Positions 9,905 to 21,694 of a stretch of DNA of 64,000 nt are shown here, piece by piece. The notes beneath the pieces were generated by a model. The model made no database searches and had not been told where the DNA came from. It saw only the letters and a program-made list of their open reading frames with translations. Position 1 is the first letter of the stretch, and each line of letters opens with the position of its first letter. Source of the stretch: Closterium sp. NIES-65 (taxonomy: Eukaryota > Streptophyta > Zygnematophyceae > Desmidiales > Closteriaceae); the NCBI GenBank assembly GCA_948144175.1, contig CANXME010002159.1, positions 248,001-312,000 of the forward strand. The letters are read 5' to 3'. A program made the position numbers and the translations under genes.

Positions 9905-12050
9905 ATGGCACCGGTGGTTGTAGGGACGGGAGTGCATCCTGCAATACAGGCATGTAAGGATGCCCAGAGGGGAACAGTCAATATTTCGGTCCACATGTGG
10001 CCACTTCTGTGCGTGCTCCGTGTGGGGCTCTCGGCATTGTACTTCGGGGACACAATGGCGATGGCGGATGATGTGATTCATTTTTGGCGGAGTCAGCACC
10101 TCAAGCGACCAGCCGACTCATTACGGCGGGCCTAGCAGCAGGTAAGTCACAACGATTGGACCGATGTTGAAGTGTGCATGATATGCACTATTGATTGTCT
10201 TCCTGTTAAATGTGTGAAATCAATGAAATGTGTCACGTGCCTGTGCATCCTGCGCCTCACAGATCCTTGTTCAAACGACACACTTACAGGCACGATTGTG
10301 GAAAGACACCGAAAGGAGTACGGCCACATCTTTAAGGAACACGCTAAAGGAAGTATTGAGCATGTGGCGGACCTGCAACAACGGCCCAATTGGATCCTTG
10401 CCGGGCTTAGATACTCCTTCCCGCTGGTGCAGTATGATGCGCGCGGAAGACTGCGACAAGTTTCTGGTCGATCATGGGGAGGCACTAGGCGTTGCGCGAC
10501 ATTCGTAGCGACACGTCATTCAGGTATGATTTGGAAGATGCATATGGAGTTTGCTTGTATTCGACGTAACTAATAAACGACATTCCCTAATCATGCCATT
10601 TATGTATCAGGGGCCAACCTTGGAGGGAGTGGCAACGACATGCCGGCCATTTTGCTAGATGCGCCAGTCGTGGGCATTGTGGAGAGGGACGGCTTCGATG
10701 CTGATGAGGGCACTGCCAGTGCGCCTGGAGATACTGCGTGGCTGCGCCCACACCGAGTTCGACGACGACTCTAGAACGGCCAATGCAAGGGTGAGAGTAA
10801 TGGGTGGGGTGGCTAAGTATCCATGATGTCAGTGTGCGCTATCTTCCATGTCATTATATCCCTGTCCAAACTCCCTTCCTTTTTATGTTCACTAGGCCTG
10901 CCAATTGCCACCTTCACGCGGTTGGGCGTGGGAGTGTCCCTAGACACTGGCCTTCTGCTCCGAGCGTCGATGACATCGACGAGCAACGGGTATGTCTTTT
11001 CGAGCCACGACAGCTGGTTGGGTTCTTCCAAGGGTGTCGTTTGGTGTGTTCACATGAGCGCGTGTGCGTGTGTAGTGAGGGTATGCCATTGAGATCATGG
11101 GCATCGGTCGGCATGTTTTGGCGATGTGACGCGTGCTTGCATGGCGTAGAGTTTTGGTCATGTCTGAGCCGGCGTGTAGAAAGAGAACGAACCGGTGTAG
11201 GCGCGCGTTCCCCGATGCTACAATCAAGATTTGTTGGTGCGTTTGCTTTAGCCGGAATGGGGTATCAGCAAATGTGGGAGTTTTTTCGCAACTTCGGCAT
11301 TCCAGCACCGGAGAAGGGCGCATTCTACAAGTACCTTGGTGATGATAATGGGCTATGGAATGCTATACTGAGAGAGGCGGATAAGTCTATGGCTGCGGTA
11401 CGAGAAGAGATGCTGAAGCGTGAAGCTCATGCAGAATATGTAGTGGTCGATGGTCGATGGTCCCATGTTTGAGAAGGAGCGTGGTGTACGGTATCGTTCT
11501 TAGATTTACCGTCTAGGAAGATAATGTAGTGTGCCACAACACAGAAAGGGGTGGACGACACCTCTGCGGTGCGACTGGAAAGAGTGGCTTTCGATAAAGG
11601 TTTAGATGAACTGACGCAGAAAGGATTTACGGAGGAAGGGATCATCTCTGATCAAGGGTCTACTTTTCGTGGGGCAGCGTCCGAAAGAGGATTGAACCAC
11701 CAGGTGGACTGGTGGCATGTGAAACGGACTCTCTACAATCTGTTTCTGAAAGAGCTTAAGGATGCGGTCTGTGCACCGGTGGCTGTGGACAAGGTGAGCT
11801 GTATTGAGGATCTATGGCTTGCGATTGTCGATGGGCTACGGGAATGGCTGAAAGGACGGGGGCTGGTGAAAGACTCAAAAGCTTCTCTGAAAGAGGCTTT
11901 GGTGGAATCAGTTTGTGACGCCATGGGCACGATGTTACAGGAAAATGACTGCGGAAGAGGCAAAGTGGAAGTATCCCAAGCTAAGAAAGGTGGTGCGGAT
12001 GGGCGGGGAGTGTAGTACGGTGGGGGTGCCTGTGAACTACGGTGAGGTGC
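9905..12050 (+). pseudogene. Kolobok-like DNA transposase, copy 1 (truncated)
   Basis: Comparison with copy 2 gives exons at 9905-10141, 10263-10523, 10611-10790 and 10896 onward, with GT/AG borders at the same places. Exon b is 259 nt after its split first codon in both copies. The last exon has a Cys-rich N-part (F-W-R-C-D-A-C, then E-F-W-S-C) and DDE-type transposase motifs: V-D-G-R-W-S-H-V at 11448, S-D-Q-G near 11650, D-W-W-H-V-K-R near 11708. This order is typical of Kolobok-superfamily transposases. Damage: a 1-bp loss in exon a near 10085, a stop in exon c, TGA at 11470 right after the first catalytic block, and a 2-bp loss near 11940. The C-terminal third (zinc-binding H..C region and catalytic Glu) is missing after about 12050. 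Superfamily placement is by motif recall. Confidence 0.65.
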
Positions 12051-12169
12051 CTATTTGTTTTTTTTTGGTAGGTGAAATATGCACTATACACGTACAATGC
12101 AAAAACACCACGGTCGTAACCGGTGCTAGAGGGCATAGGTAGTGTATACTACCGTAACCTCCCAGATCT

Positions 12170-13111
12170 CTACGGAGGCTTATAGACCAAACGCCTAAAC
12201 ATTTCAGCTTGCCCGCCACAAAAACCTATTGTGCCGTTGTCACACTTCAGTACTTGCAGAAGCATCTCGATACATTCCTCATGTTGGTTTTGTCGCTTTA
12301 GCTTTGGTGGCTTGGCTCCTCCGAACCTGCCTTCCCTGGTCTGGTGAGGTTGGTTTGCAACAGAAGCAGCTCTGGGTCGCCGCTGCTGAACAAGGCCTTG
12401 GTGACGAATGTGACGCTTCAGCCTTGGTCGATTGGCTCTGACCTTGCCTTGCTGAGATTGGTGGAGTTGGGTTACAGCAGAAACTGCCCTGCTTAGAAGT
12501 TGATGCCTGACAGGGCCTTGGGGACGACGAATGTTTCCAGTCACACTTGCAGTCGTTCGAGCTTGTGTGAGCGGTGTGATAGGAGCAGCTGAGAGCAAAA
12601 CACCTTCAGAGGGAAAAACACCTCGAGTAGCTTGCCTTGATTCATGGCGCCGGAACACTATGACGGCGTCATCTATTTCCTCCAAATGAAAATATGCTTC
12701 TTGTAACGTAGGGAAAATTCCAGAATCGACTTCTGTCTTCCTGTTCTTCAGAATCTTAAAGTCGGAATAACCTTCTTCACACATTCCAGTAGGAAAATAG
12801 CCAACGTCTTGAAATACTCTAGGAGCCGTGCCAAAATTTCGTGAAACGTCCCGTTCCGCCGACGTCATAAATTCAATCTGATGGAAAATTGGCTCTGGTC
12901 CATCCTTGATCGTTCCTGCTAGTGATTGAGGTGGTCTCTGCACTTGACTATGAGCTTCCTCTCTCTTTGGTAGACGATGAATCGCAGCAAAGGCAGATAA
13001 ACGAAATATGTTCCGTTGTCCAGCCTCCTTGTACTTGCACTTTCCGCTTCTTTGTCTTGAACCTGTCTTGTTTTCACAGTGCCATCTTAAGCGACGGTTT
13101 GACCCGACCAT
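12170..13111 (-). CDS. Intact 313-codon ORF, function unknown
   Basis: ATG at 13111 and stop TAG at 12170. I do not recognise the product. Residues 1-75 are basic (N-R-R-L-R-W, K-C-K-Y-K). Residues 90-190 look globular, with F-H-Q-I-E-F, G-Y-F-P-T-G-M and Y-F-H-L-E-E. The part after about residue 195 carries two imperfect copies of a basic 36-residue module (R-H-Q-L-L-S-R-A.. and R-H-Q-G-L-V-Q-Q-R..). No signal peptide or membrane segment is evident. It is the only undisrupted long frame in the transposon-rich half, and lies between truncated Kolobok copy 1 and 5'-truncated element B. It may be a fragment of a captured gene, a transposon accessory ORF or a chance frame. The mixed composition of its middle part argues against pure chance. 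Confidence 0.4.
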   Translation of the reverse strand: MVGSNRRLRWHCENKTGSRQRSGKCKYKEAGQRNIFRLSAFAAIHRLPKREEAHSQVQRPPQSLAGTIKDGPEPIFHQIEFMTSAERDVSRNFGTAPRVFQDVGYFPTGMCEEGYSDFKILKNRKTEVDSGIFPTLQEAYFHLEEIDDAVIVFRRHESRQATRGVFPSEGVLLSAAPITPLTQARTTASVTGNIRRPQGPVRHQLLSRAVSAVTQLHQSQQGKVRANRPRLKRHIRHQGLVQQRRPRAASVANQPHQTREGRFGGAKPPKLKRQNQHEECIEMLLQVLKCDNGTIGFCGGQAEMFRRLVYKPP

Positions 13112-13139
13112 TTTAACTTAGAGTAACTTGAATGTCTTG

Positions 13140-16100
13140 AGCCCCTCTTTGCTTCGGCTCAGAGGCATGGCCTCCCGTCTTCTTGTGTCTGGTCTTCCCC
13201 GGTCCCTCCCTCCCCTTCCTCAGGGCCCTGGCCCTGCCTGTGTCCCCTGTGTCGAGGGGCGCCAGCGTGCTACCCCTCACTCCTCCCAGTTTCCTCCGAC
13301 AGAGGCTCCGTTGCAGACGCTTCACATGGACGTGTGGGGCCCTGCCCGCGTCCGTGGACTCGGTCACGAGCGCTACTTCCTGTTGGTGGTTGACGACTAC
13401 TCGCGTTACACCACAGTCTTCCCCTTGCGCGGCAAGGGTGATGTCACTGAGGTGCTGATCGACTGGATCCGCGCAGCTCGTCTCCAGCTCAGGCAGACCT
13501 TTGGCTCGGACTTTCCTGTGTTGCGTCTGCACTTGGACAGAGGCGGAGAGTTCTCCTCTGGCCTTCTGCGTGCCTACTAACGTGCGCGAGGCATCCGTCA
13601 GACCTTCACGCTGCGGGACTCACCGCAGCAAAATGGGATTGCAGAGCGCCGCATTGGCATGGTCATGGACGTCACTCGTACGTCTATGATGCATGCGGCT
13701 GCCCCCCATTTTCTGTGGCCGTTTGCAGTCAGGTACGCGGCGCATCAGATCAACCTCCACCCCAGGGTCTCCAGGCCGGAGACCTCACCAGCCCTGCTGT
13801 GGACGGGGAAGGTTGGCGATGCGTCGGCGTTCCGGGTCTGGGGATCTCGGGCGTTTGTCCGCGACTTGTCTGCGGACAAGCTGTCCCCTCGCGCTGCTCC
13901 CTGCGTCTTCCTGGGGTTTCCCCCCGACGCCCCTGGGTGGCAGTTCTACCACCCCACCTCTCGCCGTGTTTTGTCCTCCCATGACGTCACGTTCGACGAG
14001 TCGGTACCCTACTACCGCCTCTTCCCCTACCGCACTCCGTCCCTCCCCCCACCCCCGCTCTTCTTAGTACCAGGTCCCCCCCCGGTAGACCCCCTTCCCC
14101 CTCAGGGTCCTGCCCCTTCAGGTGTGTCCCAGGTAGACGCGGTTGAGCCTGTCGAGGTCACTGGTGACTCTGGTGCTGCTGTGGGTGCTGAGCCTAGTAG
14201 TGCTGTGACTGGGGGTGCTGTGCCTGGGGGTGCTGAGCCTGGGGGTGCGAAGCTTGGGGGTGCGGAGTCTGGGGGTGCTGAGCCTGGGGGTGCTGAGCCT
14301 GGGGGTGCTGAGCCTGGGGGTGCTGAGCCTGGGGGTACTGAGACTGGAGGTGCTACGCCTGGGAGTGCTTTGCCTGAGGGTCCTGAGCCTGGAGGTTCTT
14401 CGCCTGGAGGCTCTCAGGGTGCTTCGTCTCGCCGAGAACCACTCTCCCCACAGGAGCTGCGTGAGTGGTTTGCCCGGCGCTGGAGGCGTGCTGCTGGTGC
14501 TGGAGGTTCTTCGGCTGCTGAGGGTGCTGCTGCCGCGCGTCCCGGAGGTGCTCGTTTTGGGAGTCCTGGAGCTGCTGGGCCTGCGGGTTCTCCTGGAGCT
14601 GGTGCTACTGAGCGTGTTGGCGCTGGGACTACCGCTAGCGGTCCGACTAGCAGTGCTCCTGGTGCTGCTGGAGGTTCTGGGGCTACTGGAGGTGCTGCTG
14701 GAGGTTCTGGAGCTACTGGAGGTGCTGTTGGAGGTGCTGCTGGAGCGGGTACTCCTGCTGGGGGTACTGGTGCTGTCCCTACTGTTTCTAGCGTCGCCAC
14801 GCGGCCCCGACCGTACTTCGTTCCGCTCCTGCAGCAGGTTCTTGGTCTTCCACCTTCTCCTGGTCCTCCTCCTCCTCCCTTAGAGGGTCCACAGCCTGTC
14901 GAGTCACAGTCACAGCTACAGCCTGCCTTCCCTTTGCCTGCTCCTTCTCCCTGCGCTGGTCCGACTGGAGGTCTTACTGAGCGTCGTGAGCCTGCGTCTC
15001 GTCCTGCGTCGCCTGTTTGTCCTGCGCGCACTAGTGGTCGCGGTTCGCGTCAGCGTCCTCCTCCTGTCCCTGGCACGCACCGGATGTCTCTGCGTCCGTC
15101 CACTGCTCCTCTACGTGCCCCTTTGCCTTCTCCTCCTGCTTCCTCTCTTCCTGCTCTTGCCGACCCGGAGTCGGACTCTCTTCGTGCTGCCAGTCCTACT
15201 GTCACGCGTCTCCTTGCTACTGCCGTCACTGACCCTTCTTTCGAGTCTTCTACTGCATCTGCCCTTGTTACTGAGCTCGTCGACTTTGCTGCAAGCTGTC
15301 GTCTAGACTACGCTGCTAGTCTTGTCACTAAGTCTGAGTCTACCTGTCCTCCGTTCGTCGGGGGTGAGTGTGCCCTTGGCACGGACGTCCTTGAGGACAG
15401 GCAGGAGGAGTTCCAGTGTCTGGCCGCCGCTTCACCTCATCTCGCGTCTGTACTGCTCACCCCTGAGGGAGACCCGGATGCACTAGACATCCCGACTCCG
15501 CGCTCTTACGCGGAGGCGATAGAGGGTCCCTACTCCTCTCAGTGGCAGGCAGCTATGGATGCAGAGATGGCTTCCTGGAAATCCACAGGCACCTACGTTG
15601 ACGCTCTCCCCCCTCCTGGGGCGAACATCGTCAGTGGCATGTGGATTTTCAGGGTGAAGCGGCCGCCGGGTTCTCCGCCTGTCTTCAAAGCGCGTTACGT
15701 GGCTCGTGGCTTCAGTCAGCGGCAGGGAGTTGACTACTTTCAGACCTTCTCCCCCACCCCGAAGATGACCACTCTTCGGGTACTGCTGCACGTTGCTGCT
15801 CACCGTGACTACGAGCTGCACTCTCTTGACTTCAGCACTGCTTTCTTGCAGGGCAGCCTGCACGAGGAGATCTGGCTGCGTCGCCCACCTGGCTTCACTG
15901 GGTTTTTCCCTTCTGGTACCCAGTGGAGTCTCCGGCGTCCAGTCTACGGTCTCCGCCAGGCGCCGCGTGAGTGGCACGACACACTGAGGACTACGCTGGC
16001 GGCACTTGGGTTTGCTCCTTCCACTGCAGACCCGTCGCTGTTTCTGCGCACTGACACCTCTCTGCCGCCGTTCTACATCCTCGTGTACGTCGATGACTTG

Positions 16101-17069
16101 GTCTTTGCCACAGCTGACACTGCTGGACTCGCCTACGTGAAGTCCGAGCTGCAGAAGAGACACACGTGCACTGACCTGGGTGAAATGCGCAGCTACCTTG
16201 GCTTGCAGATTACCCGGGACAGAGCACGCCGCACCATTACCCTGACTCAGTCACACATGGTGCAGCAGGTCCTTCAGCGCTTCGGCTTCACGTACTCCTC
16301 GCCTAAGGCCACTCCTCTGCCTACTCGCCACTCGCTCTCAGCTCTGCCTTCGGATGAGTCCGTAGAGACGAGTGGCCCGTATGCAGAGCTTGTTGGCTGC
16401 CTCATGTACCTGATGACCTGCACACGACCTGACCTTGCATACCCTCTTAGCATTCTCGCTCGCTATGTTGCTCCTGGGAGACACCGACTAGAGCACATGG
16501 CTGCAGCGAAGAGGGTGTTGCGCTACTTGTGCAGTACGTCGGGCATGGGGCTAGTGCTTGGAGGGCGCAGTCCAGTGGTGCTCACTGGGCACGCGGACGC
16601 TTCTTGGGCTGACGACGAGGCTACGTAGCGGTCGTCACAGGGTTACACATTCAGCCTTGGTTCCGGCTCTGTTTCGTGGCGGGCTACCCGCTCGTCTTCT
16701 GTTCTCGGCTCCAGTTGTGAGGCTGAGATCTACGCCGGGGCTATGGCGGCCCAGGAGCTTCGCTGGCTCACCTACCTGCTGACCGGCCTTGGAGAGCCGC
16801 CTCGTTCTCCTCCAGTGCTGTACGTAGACAACAAGGCCATGCTGGCCTTGTGTCGAGAGCAGCGACTGGAGCACAGGACAAAGCACATTGCTCTCCGTTA
16901 CTTTCTTGCTCGTGAGCTACAGCAGCGTGGACAGTTGCGACTTGCGTACGTGGCCTCTGAGGCCAACACTGCTGATGTCTTCACCAAGGCACTTGCGCCT
17001 TGTGATCATCAGCGCTGCTGCACGCAGCTGGGTCTTGTGCCTGTCTTGTCTCACTTGCTCACTTCTTGA
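13140..17069 (+). pseudogene. Element B pol: integrase, RT and RNase H, two stops
   Basis: A single reading frame runs from the HHCC-side segment to the end of RNase H, interrupted by TAA at 13578-13580 (TGT in relatives) and TAG at 16626-16628 (CAG in relatives). Integrase core: MDVWGP near 13327, LDRGGEF near 13533, GIAERR near 13639. A long Gly/Pro/Glu-rich linker (14150-14880) has PGGAE-type repeats. RT starts near 15500 and has YVDDLVFA near 16084. RNase H motifs: ADASW (16594), CEAEIYAG (16720), VDNKAM (16824). This is the copy that reads CAG, not TAG, at the integrase/RT junction (14129-14131), so that frame is open through the linker. It has no indel frameshift, unlike A, F and G. Confidence 0.9.
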
Positions 17070-17280
17070 CCTTGCTTGTACCTTTACCTATATATACTCT
17101 TGCTCTTGCTTGCTTGACTCTTGTATATCTCTATATGTGATCTTGCATGTGAACTGGCCTTCTGGCCTTTGAACCTGTGCTCGGAATGTGTGGTGACTTT
17201 GTGATCCACCCTGAGCTTTGCTTTGCTTTGCTTGACTGGTCTTGTGACCCCTTGTTCTCCCCACTTTGCCTATGGGGGTG

Positions 17281-17415
17281 TGTCAGAACATTATAGCTTA
17301 CTTATTTGTGTAGGCTATAGTGGGGTATCCCATAGGGGGTACAATCCCATTAGGGTTTCCTATTTGTACTCACTTCTTTCATAGTCATTTCATTCTCGTT
17401 CAATTCTTCTCAACA
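17281..17415 (+). repeat. 3' LTR of element B
   Basis: TGTCAGAACATTATAGC.. to ..TTCTTCTCAACA, about 135 bp, closely similar to the LTR of G (57272). The polypurine tract TATGGGGGTG abuts it at 17280. 17070-17270 is 3' untranslated sequence. Confidence 0.85.
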
Positions 17416-17990
17416 GCTTCATATAGCTGCTGCTCATGTCACAGCTTCATATAGCTGCTGCTCATGTCACAGCTTCATATAGCTGCTGCTCATGTCACAG
17501 CTTCATACAGCTGCTGCTCATGTCACAGCTCTGCTGCTCATGTCACAGCTTCATATAGCTGCTGCTCATGACACAGATTCATATAGCTGCTGCTCATGTC
17601 ACAGCTTCATATAGCAAATGCTCATGTCACAGCTTGAGACTGCTGCTGGTGTCACATGATGTAGGTTCTTCTGCTGGGGTCATAGCATGAGGCTACACTG
17701 TTGCCAAGTTACAACATGTGATGCGTCTACTACTATATGCCATAAAATCGGATTACTGCTCTATATGTCACAGCATGGGCTCTCTCCTGCTCATGTCACA
17801 GCATCATACCACTGCTGCTCTTGTCACATTACGTGCTCACTGCTGCTGATGTCGTCACCATGTGCTCATTGCTGCTTTTGTCACAGCTCGTGGCCTTCGC
17901 CATTGATGTCTCAGCAATAGCATTCTGATGCTCGTTTCAAAGTGTGAGGCTACTGCTCTGCCTCTCACAGCATGTGCTCACTTCTCCTCT
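17413..17990. repeat. 28-bp minisatellite, about nine copies, then degenerate tail
   Basis: Unit ACAGCTTCATATAGCTGCTG plus CTCATGTC. Units 1-4 (17413-17524) are nearly perfect, unit 5 (17525-17544) has lost 8 bp, units 6-8 run to 17628, and diverged units continue to about 17990 with the core CTGCTGCTCATGTCACAGC. The array starts at the LTR edge of element B and ends near the start of Kolobok copy 2. Confidence 0.85.
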
Positions 17991-18567
17991 GTATCCCTCT
18001 GTTGCCCATAACGACATTGCCTCCCATCATGGAGGTGCAGCTTGCTACTCATGGCTCCAGCGACAAGTGCAGGGTTACATGCGGTAACGCAAGCATGCAA
18101 AGATGCAACGACGGGAAGCGTGAACATATCGCGGCACATGCGACCGTTACTGTGCGTATTCCGCGTAGGGTTGTCCGCCTTGTTTGCTGGCGAGAGGGGG
18201 GCGACGGCCGACGACGTGATTCATTTCTTAGCGGAGGCAGCACCTGAGGCTACGTCACGGCTCATCAGGGCTGGCCTAGCCACTGGTGAGTTGGGTTATT
18301 GATGGAATGTCACATGCATGCGAGGAACTAGCGCATAGTTGGCGACTTATGAAGTGTGCGCAGTTGGGGTCTTGAAAAGTGTGGCCGCTTTCTTTGCGCA
18401 CGCGCCTTGGTCCACGCGCGCGCCTTGGTCCGCGCGCCCTGATCCACACGCACGCCCAGGTGTGTGCGCGCGCCCATGTGTTGACGCCTGCCCTGCATTC
18501 TCTGCCTTACCTCCCACTCCCCATCCCCACCCCCCACTTTCTCCCAACCTCCCCTCCCCCCTCCAGC

Positions 18568-19690
18568 GACCCACCATAGCTCTGGTGATGGGACCCAAGG
18601 GCCTCATCAGCCGCCTGCTCGACTCCAGACCTGCATTGCCTGCCCCACTCCCCCTCCTCTCTTCCCACTCTCCTCCCCCCAGTGCCCCACGATAGCGCTG
18701 GTGATGGGTCCCAAGGGTCTCATCAGCCGTCTCCTCGCGCTTACTCTTAACAACGCCTGCCCTGCAATTCCTCTCGTACTCCCTCTATCCCCTCCCCAAC
18801 CCCCACTCCCATGCCCCTCACACTTTCCCTCCCCTCACCAGCCGACCATAGCGCTGGTCATGGGACCCAAGGGCCTCGTCAGCCGTCTCCTCGCACCCAG
18901 ATTCAATGGCCTGTATTCTGAAATCTGCCTTCCTCTACCCTCCCCCCTTCCCCCCTTCCCCCCTTCCCCCCTTCCCCCCAACGCCCCACGATAGCGCTGG
19001 TCATGGGACCCAAGGGCCTCATCACACCCAAATGTGATGACTCCGGTTGTGGATTGTCGGCTCTCCTCGCACCCAAATTCAATGACGTCTGTCCTGCATT
19101 GTTTGTCTAATTCCCACCCCGCCACACTCCCCATCCCTCATCCCTCCCCCCCCCATTGACCCCAGCGCCCCACCATAGCGCTGGTCATGGGGCCCAAGGG
19201 CCTCATCAGCTGTCTCCTCGCATCTAGATTCAATGACGCCAGTCCTGCGGATCTTGTCTTATTCCCACCCCGCCACACTCCCCATCCCTCATCCCTGCCC
19301 CCCCCATTCACCCCAGCGCCCCACCATAGGGTTGGTCATGGGTCTCAAGGGTCTCATCAGCCGCCTCCTCGCACCCAAATTCATCGGCGTCTGTCCTGCA
19401 TTGTTTGTCTTATTCCCACCCCGCCACACTCCCCTTCCCTCATCCCTGCCCCCCCCATTCACCCCAGAGCCCCACCATAGCGTTGGTCATGGGTCTCAAG
19501 GGTCTCATCAGCCGCCTCCTCGCACCCAAACTCATCGGGGTCTGTCCTGCATTGTGAGACTTATTCCCACCCTGCCACACTCCCCATCCCTCATCCCTGC
19601 CCCCCCCATTCACCCCAGCGCGCTGGACATTGGGCCCAAGGGCCTCATCAGCCGTCTCCTCGCACCCAAATTCAGTGACGTGTCTTTCAA
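18568..19690. repeat. Intronic minisatellite, 120-185-bp units, eight copies
   Basis: It lies inside the first intron of Kolobok copy 2. Each unit has a conserved core CATAGCGCTGGTCATGGG followed by a C-C-A-A-G-G-G-C-C-T-C-A-T-C-A-G block, then a C-rich tract. Copies start near 18574, 18691, 18842, 18989, 19174, 19324, 19474 and 19618. Copy 1 has an intron of only 121 bp at this place (10142-10262), so the array expanded after the copies separated. Confidence 0.85.
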
Positions 19691-20181
19691 ATTCTTCCTT
19701 ACTCTACCTTCACCCCCAACTCCCATCCCTCACAGATGCTGAGTCTGGACGCTCACAGACGGGCGCCACGGTTGAGTTGCACCGCCAAGAGTACCATCGC
19801 ATTTTCAAGGCCCACGCTCAAGTGCCCTTCGAGAAGGTCACTGATTTATTACAACGGCCAGATCGGGAGCTGTTTGGTGTGAGATATGCCTTTCCGCTTA
19901 TGCGGTTAGATGATCGCAGGAGACCAAGGCGTGTGGAGGGCTTGTCTTGGGGAGGAGCAAGACGCGGGAAGGCATTTGCTCTACAACGCCAAGGAGGTAA
20001 TGCCTTTCAAACATGCTACATAGCCAAACACGGGTGATGCTGTCTCACGATGACGTGTCGCCCCAACACCCACATCCACTTATCATACCACTATTGCTGA
20101 AGTGCAGGTAATGCACAGCGCGCTGCTCTTAGCGGCACTACGAACGATGGTGGGGTGGAGAATGCTACGGCTTCATCTCAT

Positions 20182-20345
20182 CCTTCCGCGCCTCCTTTGC
20201 CCGTCGGGGGTGGTGGTGATGGCGAAGGCATACTCTCTACTTCTTCCGTGCCTACTCTGCCCGTCGGGGGTGGTGGTGATGTCGAAGGCATGCCCTCTAC
20301 TCCTTCCGTGCCTCCTTTGCCTGCGGGGGGTGGACATCATGCAAA
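20182..20345 (+). repeat. Three 60-bp coding repeats in Kolobok exon c
   Basis: Three in-frame copies of a 60-bp unit encode S-x-P-x-L-P-V-G-G-G-G-D-x-E-G modules. Copy 1 lacks this array, so it arose after duplication or was lost there. Confidence 0.75.
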
Positions 20346-21504
20346 CAGCAGCATGTCATTGCCTACAGCGTCACCGAGCACGATGAATGGCATGTCAGAG
20401 GACAGGTGAGCAGTTGATTTACTACAAATTTGGAATTCATGTTACAACCTTATGAAATCATCTGGTCCCACTTAGGCTCTTTACACTTTCACGGCAACCA
20501 TACGCTCACTATTTGTGTCCTTTTTCTATACCCCTCGTAAGGCCTGTTTGCAGCCATCCGCGCGCGAGCGCGTGCGGGACAGTCCCCATGCATTGGCCTA
20601 CATCACCTAGTGTTGATGATATCCCTGAGCAACGGGTATGTCTAGTCGAACCACGTACCGTTGTCGGGTTCTTCAAGGGGTGTCGCTTAGTGTGCTCGCA
20701 TCAAAATACATGCGGAGGTGCTATGTCTCTCGGGTCGTGGAAGTTTTCTTGGGCTTCAGTTGGCATGTTTTGGAGATGTGATAAGTGTTCCCATGGTGTG
20801 GAATTCTGGTCGTGCACCAATCAAACCCTTGACAAGAAGAGAGTTGGGGTTGGTGCACGAGTGCCCATGCTACACTCAAAATATGTGGGAGCATTCCCGC
20901 TCGCTGGGATGGGGTATCAACAGATGTGGGAGTTTAGCCGCAATTTTGGCATTCCATGTCCTGGCAAAAGCACGTTCTATCGATACCTTGGGGGCGATAA
21001 TGGGTTATGAAAAAAAATACTTAGGGAGGCGGATAAGTCGATGGCTTTGGTGCGGGAGGAGATGAGCAAACGTGACATTCCAGCCGAATACGTGACGGTG
21101 GATGGCCGATGGTCACATGTCTGAGAGGGTGAGTGGTGCACAGTGTCGTTCATGGACATACCGTCTCGGAAGATCTTTTACTATGTAACAACACGTAAAG
21201 GGGTGGATGATAAATCGTCGGTGCGATTGGAGCGGGTGGCATTCGACAGAGGGGTTGATGAGTTGAAGCTGTTGGGGTTCGATGTGAAGGGCATCATCTC
21301 GGATCAAGGGACCGCGTTTAGAGGCGCTGCGGTAGAGCTAAAGCTGGATCATCAGGTGGATTGGTGGCACGTGAAGAGGACGCTGTACAATCTCTTCTGC
21401 AAGGAGCTTCAGGATCAGGTGCGGATGGCTGTGGAGGTGGACAAGGCTAGCTGTGTTGAGGAGCTATGGTTGGCTAAGGTGGAAGAGTTAAAGCAGTGGT
21501 TGAG

Positions 21505-21694
21505 TGTTAGAATACTAGCGTGACTTAGGAGCCATGGCTAGTGAGTGTCGAGAGAATTTTGGGTGAGGAAAGTCGAGAAGGAAGAATGAGAGGTTTCACT
21601 ATAGAATGTTGGGATACAAATAGCAAACCCTAAACTGGGTTGTACTCACTACAGAGTACCCCACTGCAGGCTAAACAGCAAATACATTCTGACA
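21505..21694 (-). repeat. 3' LTR of element I
   Basis: 190 bp; on the plus strand TGTTAGAATACTAG.. to ..ACATTCTGACA. It is a direct repeat of 23889-24078. Confidence 0.92.

Larger units (their letters stand above)
13140..17415 (+). mobile_element. Copia element B, 5'-truncated
   Basis: The element enters abruptly at about 13140, inside the region before integrase; there is no 5' LTR, leader or gag. It runs through integrase, RT and RNase H to a polypurine tract (17271-17280, TATGGGGGTG) and a 3' LTR (17281-17415). Without the 5' end no target duplication can be found. It lies between the two Kolobok-like copies and abuts a minisatellite at its LTR end. Confidence 0.88.

Noticed and set aside
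17413-17640. Regular 28-bp repeats considered as a CRISPR array
   Set aside because: Units are directly tandem without unique spacers, in a eukaryotic context.
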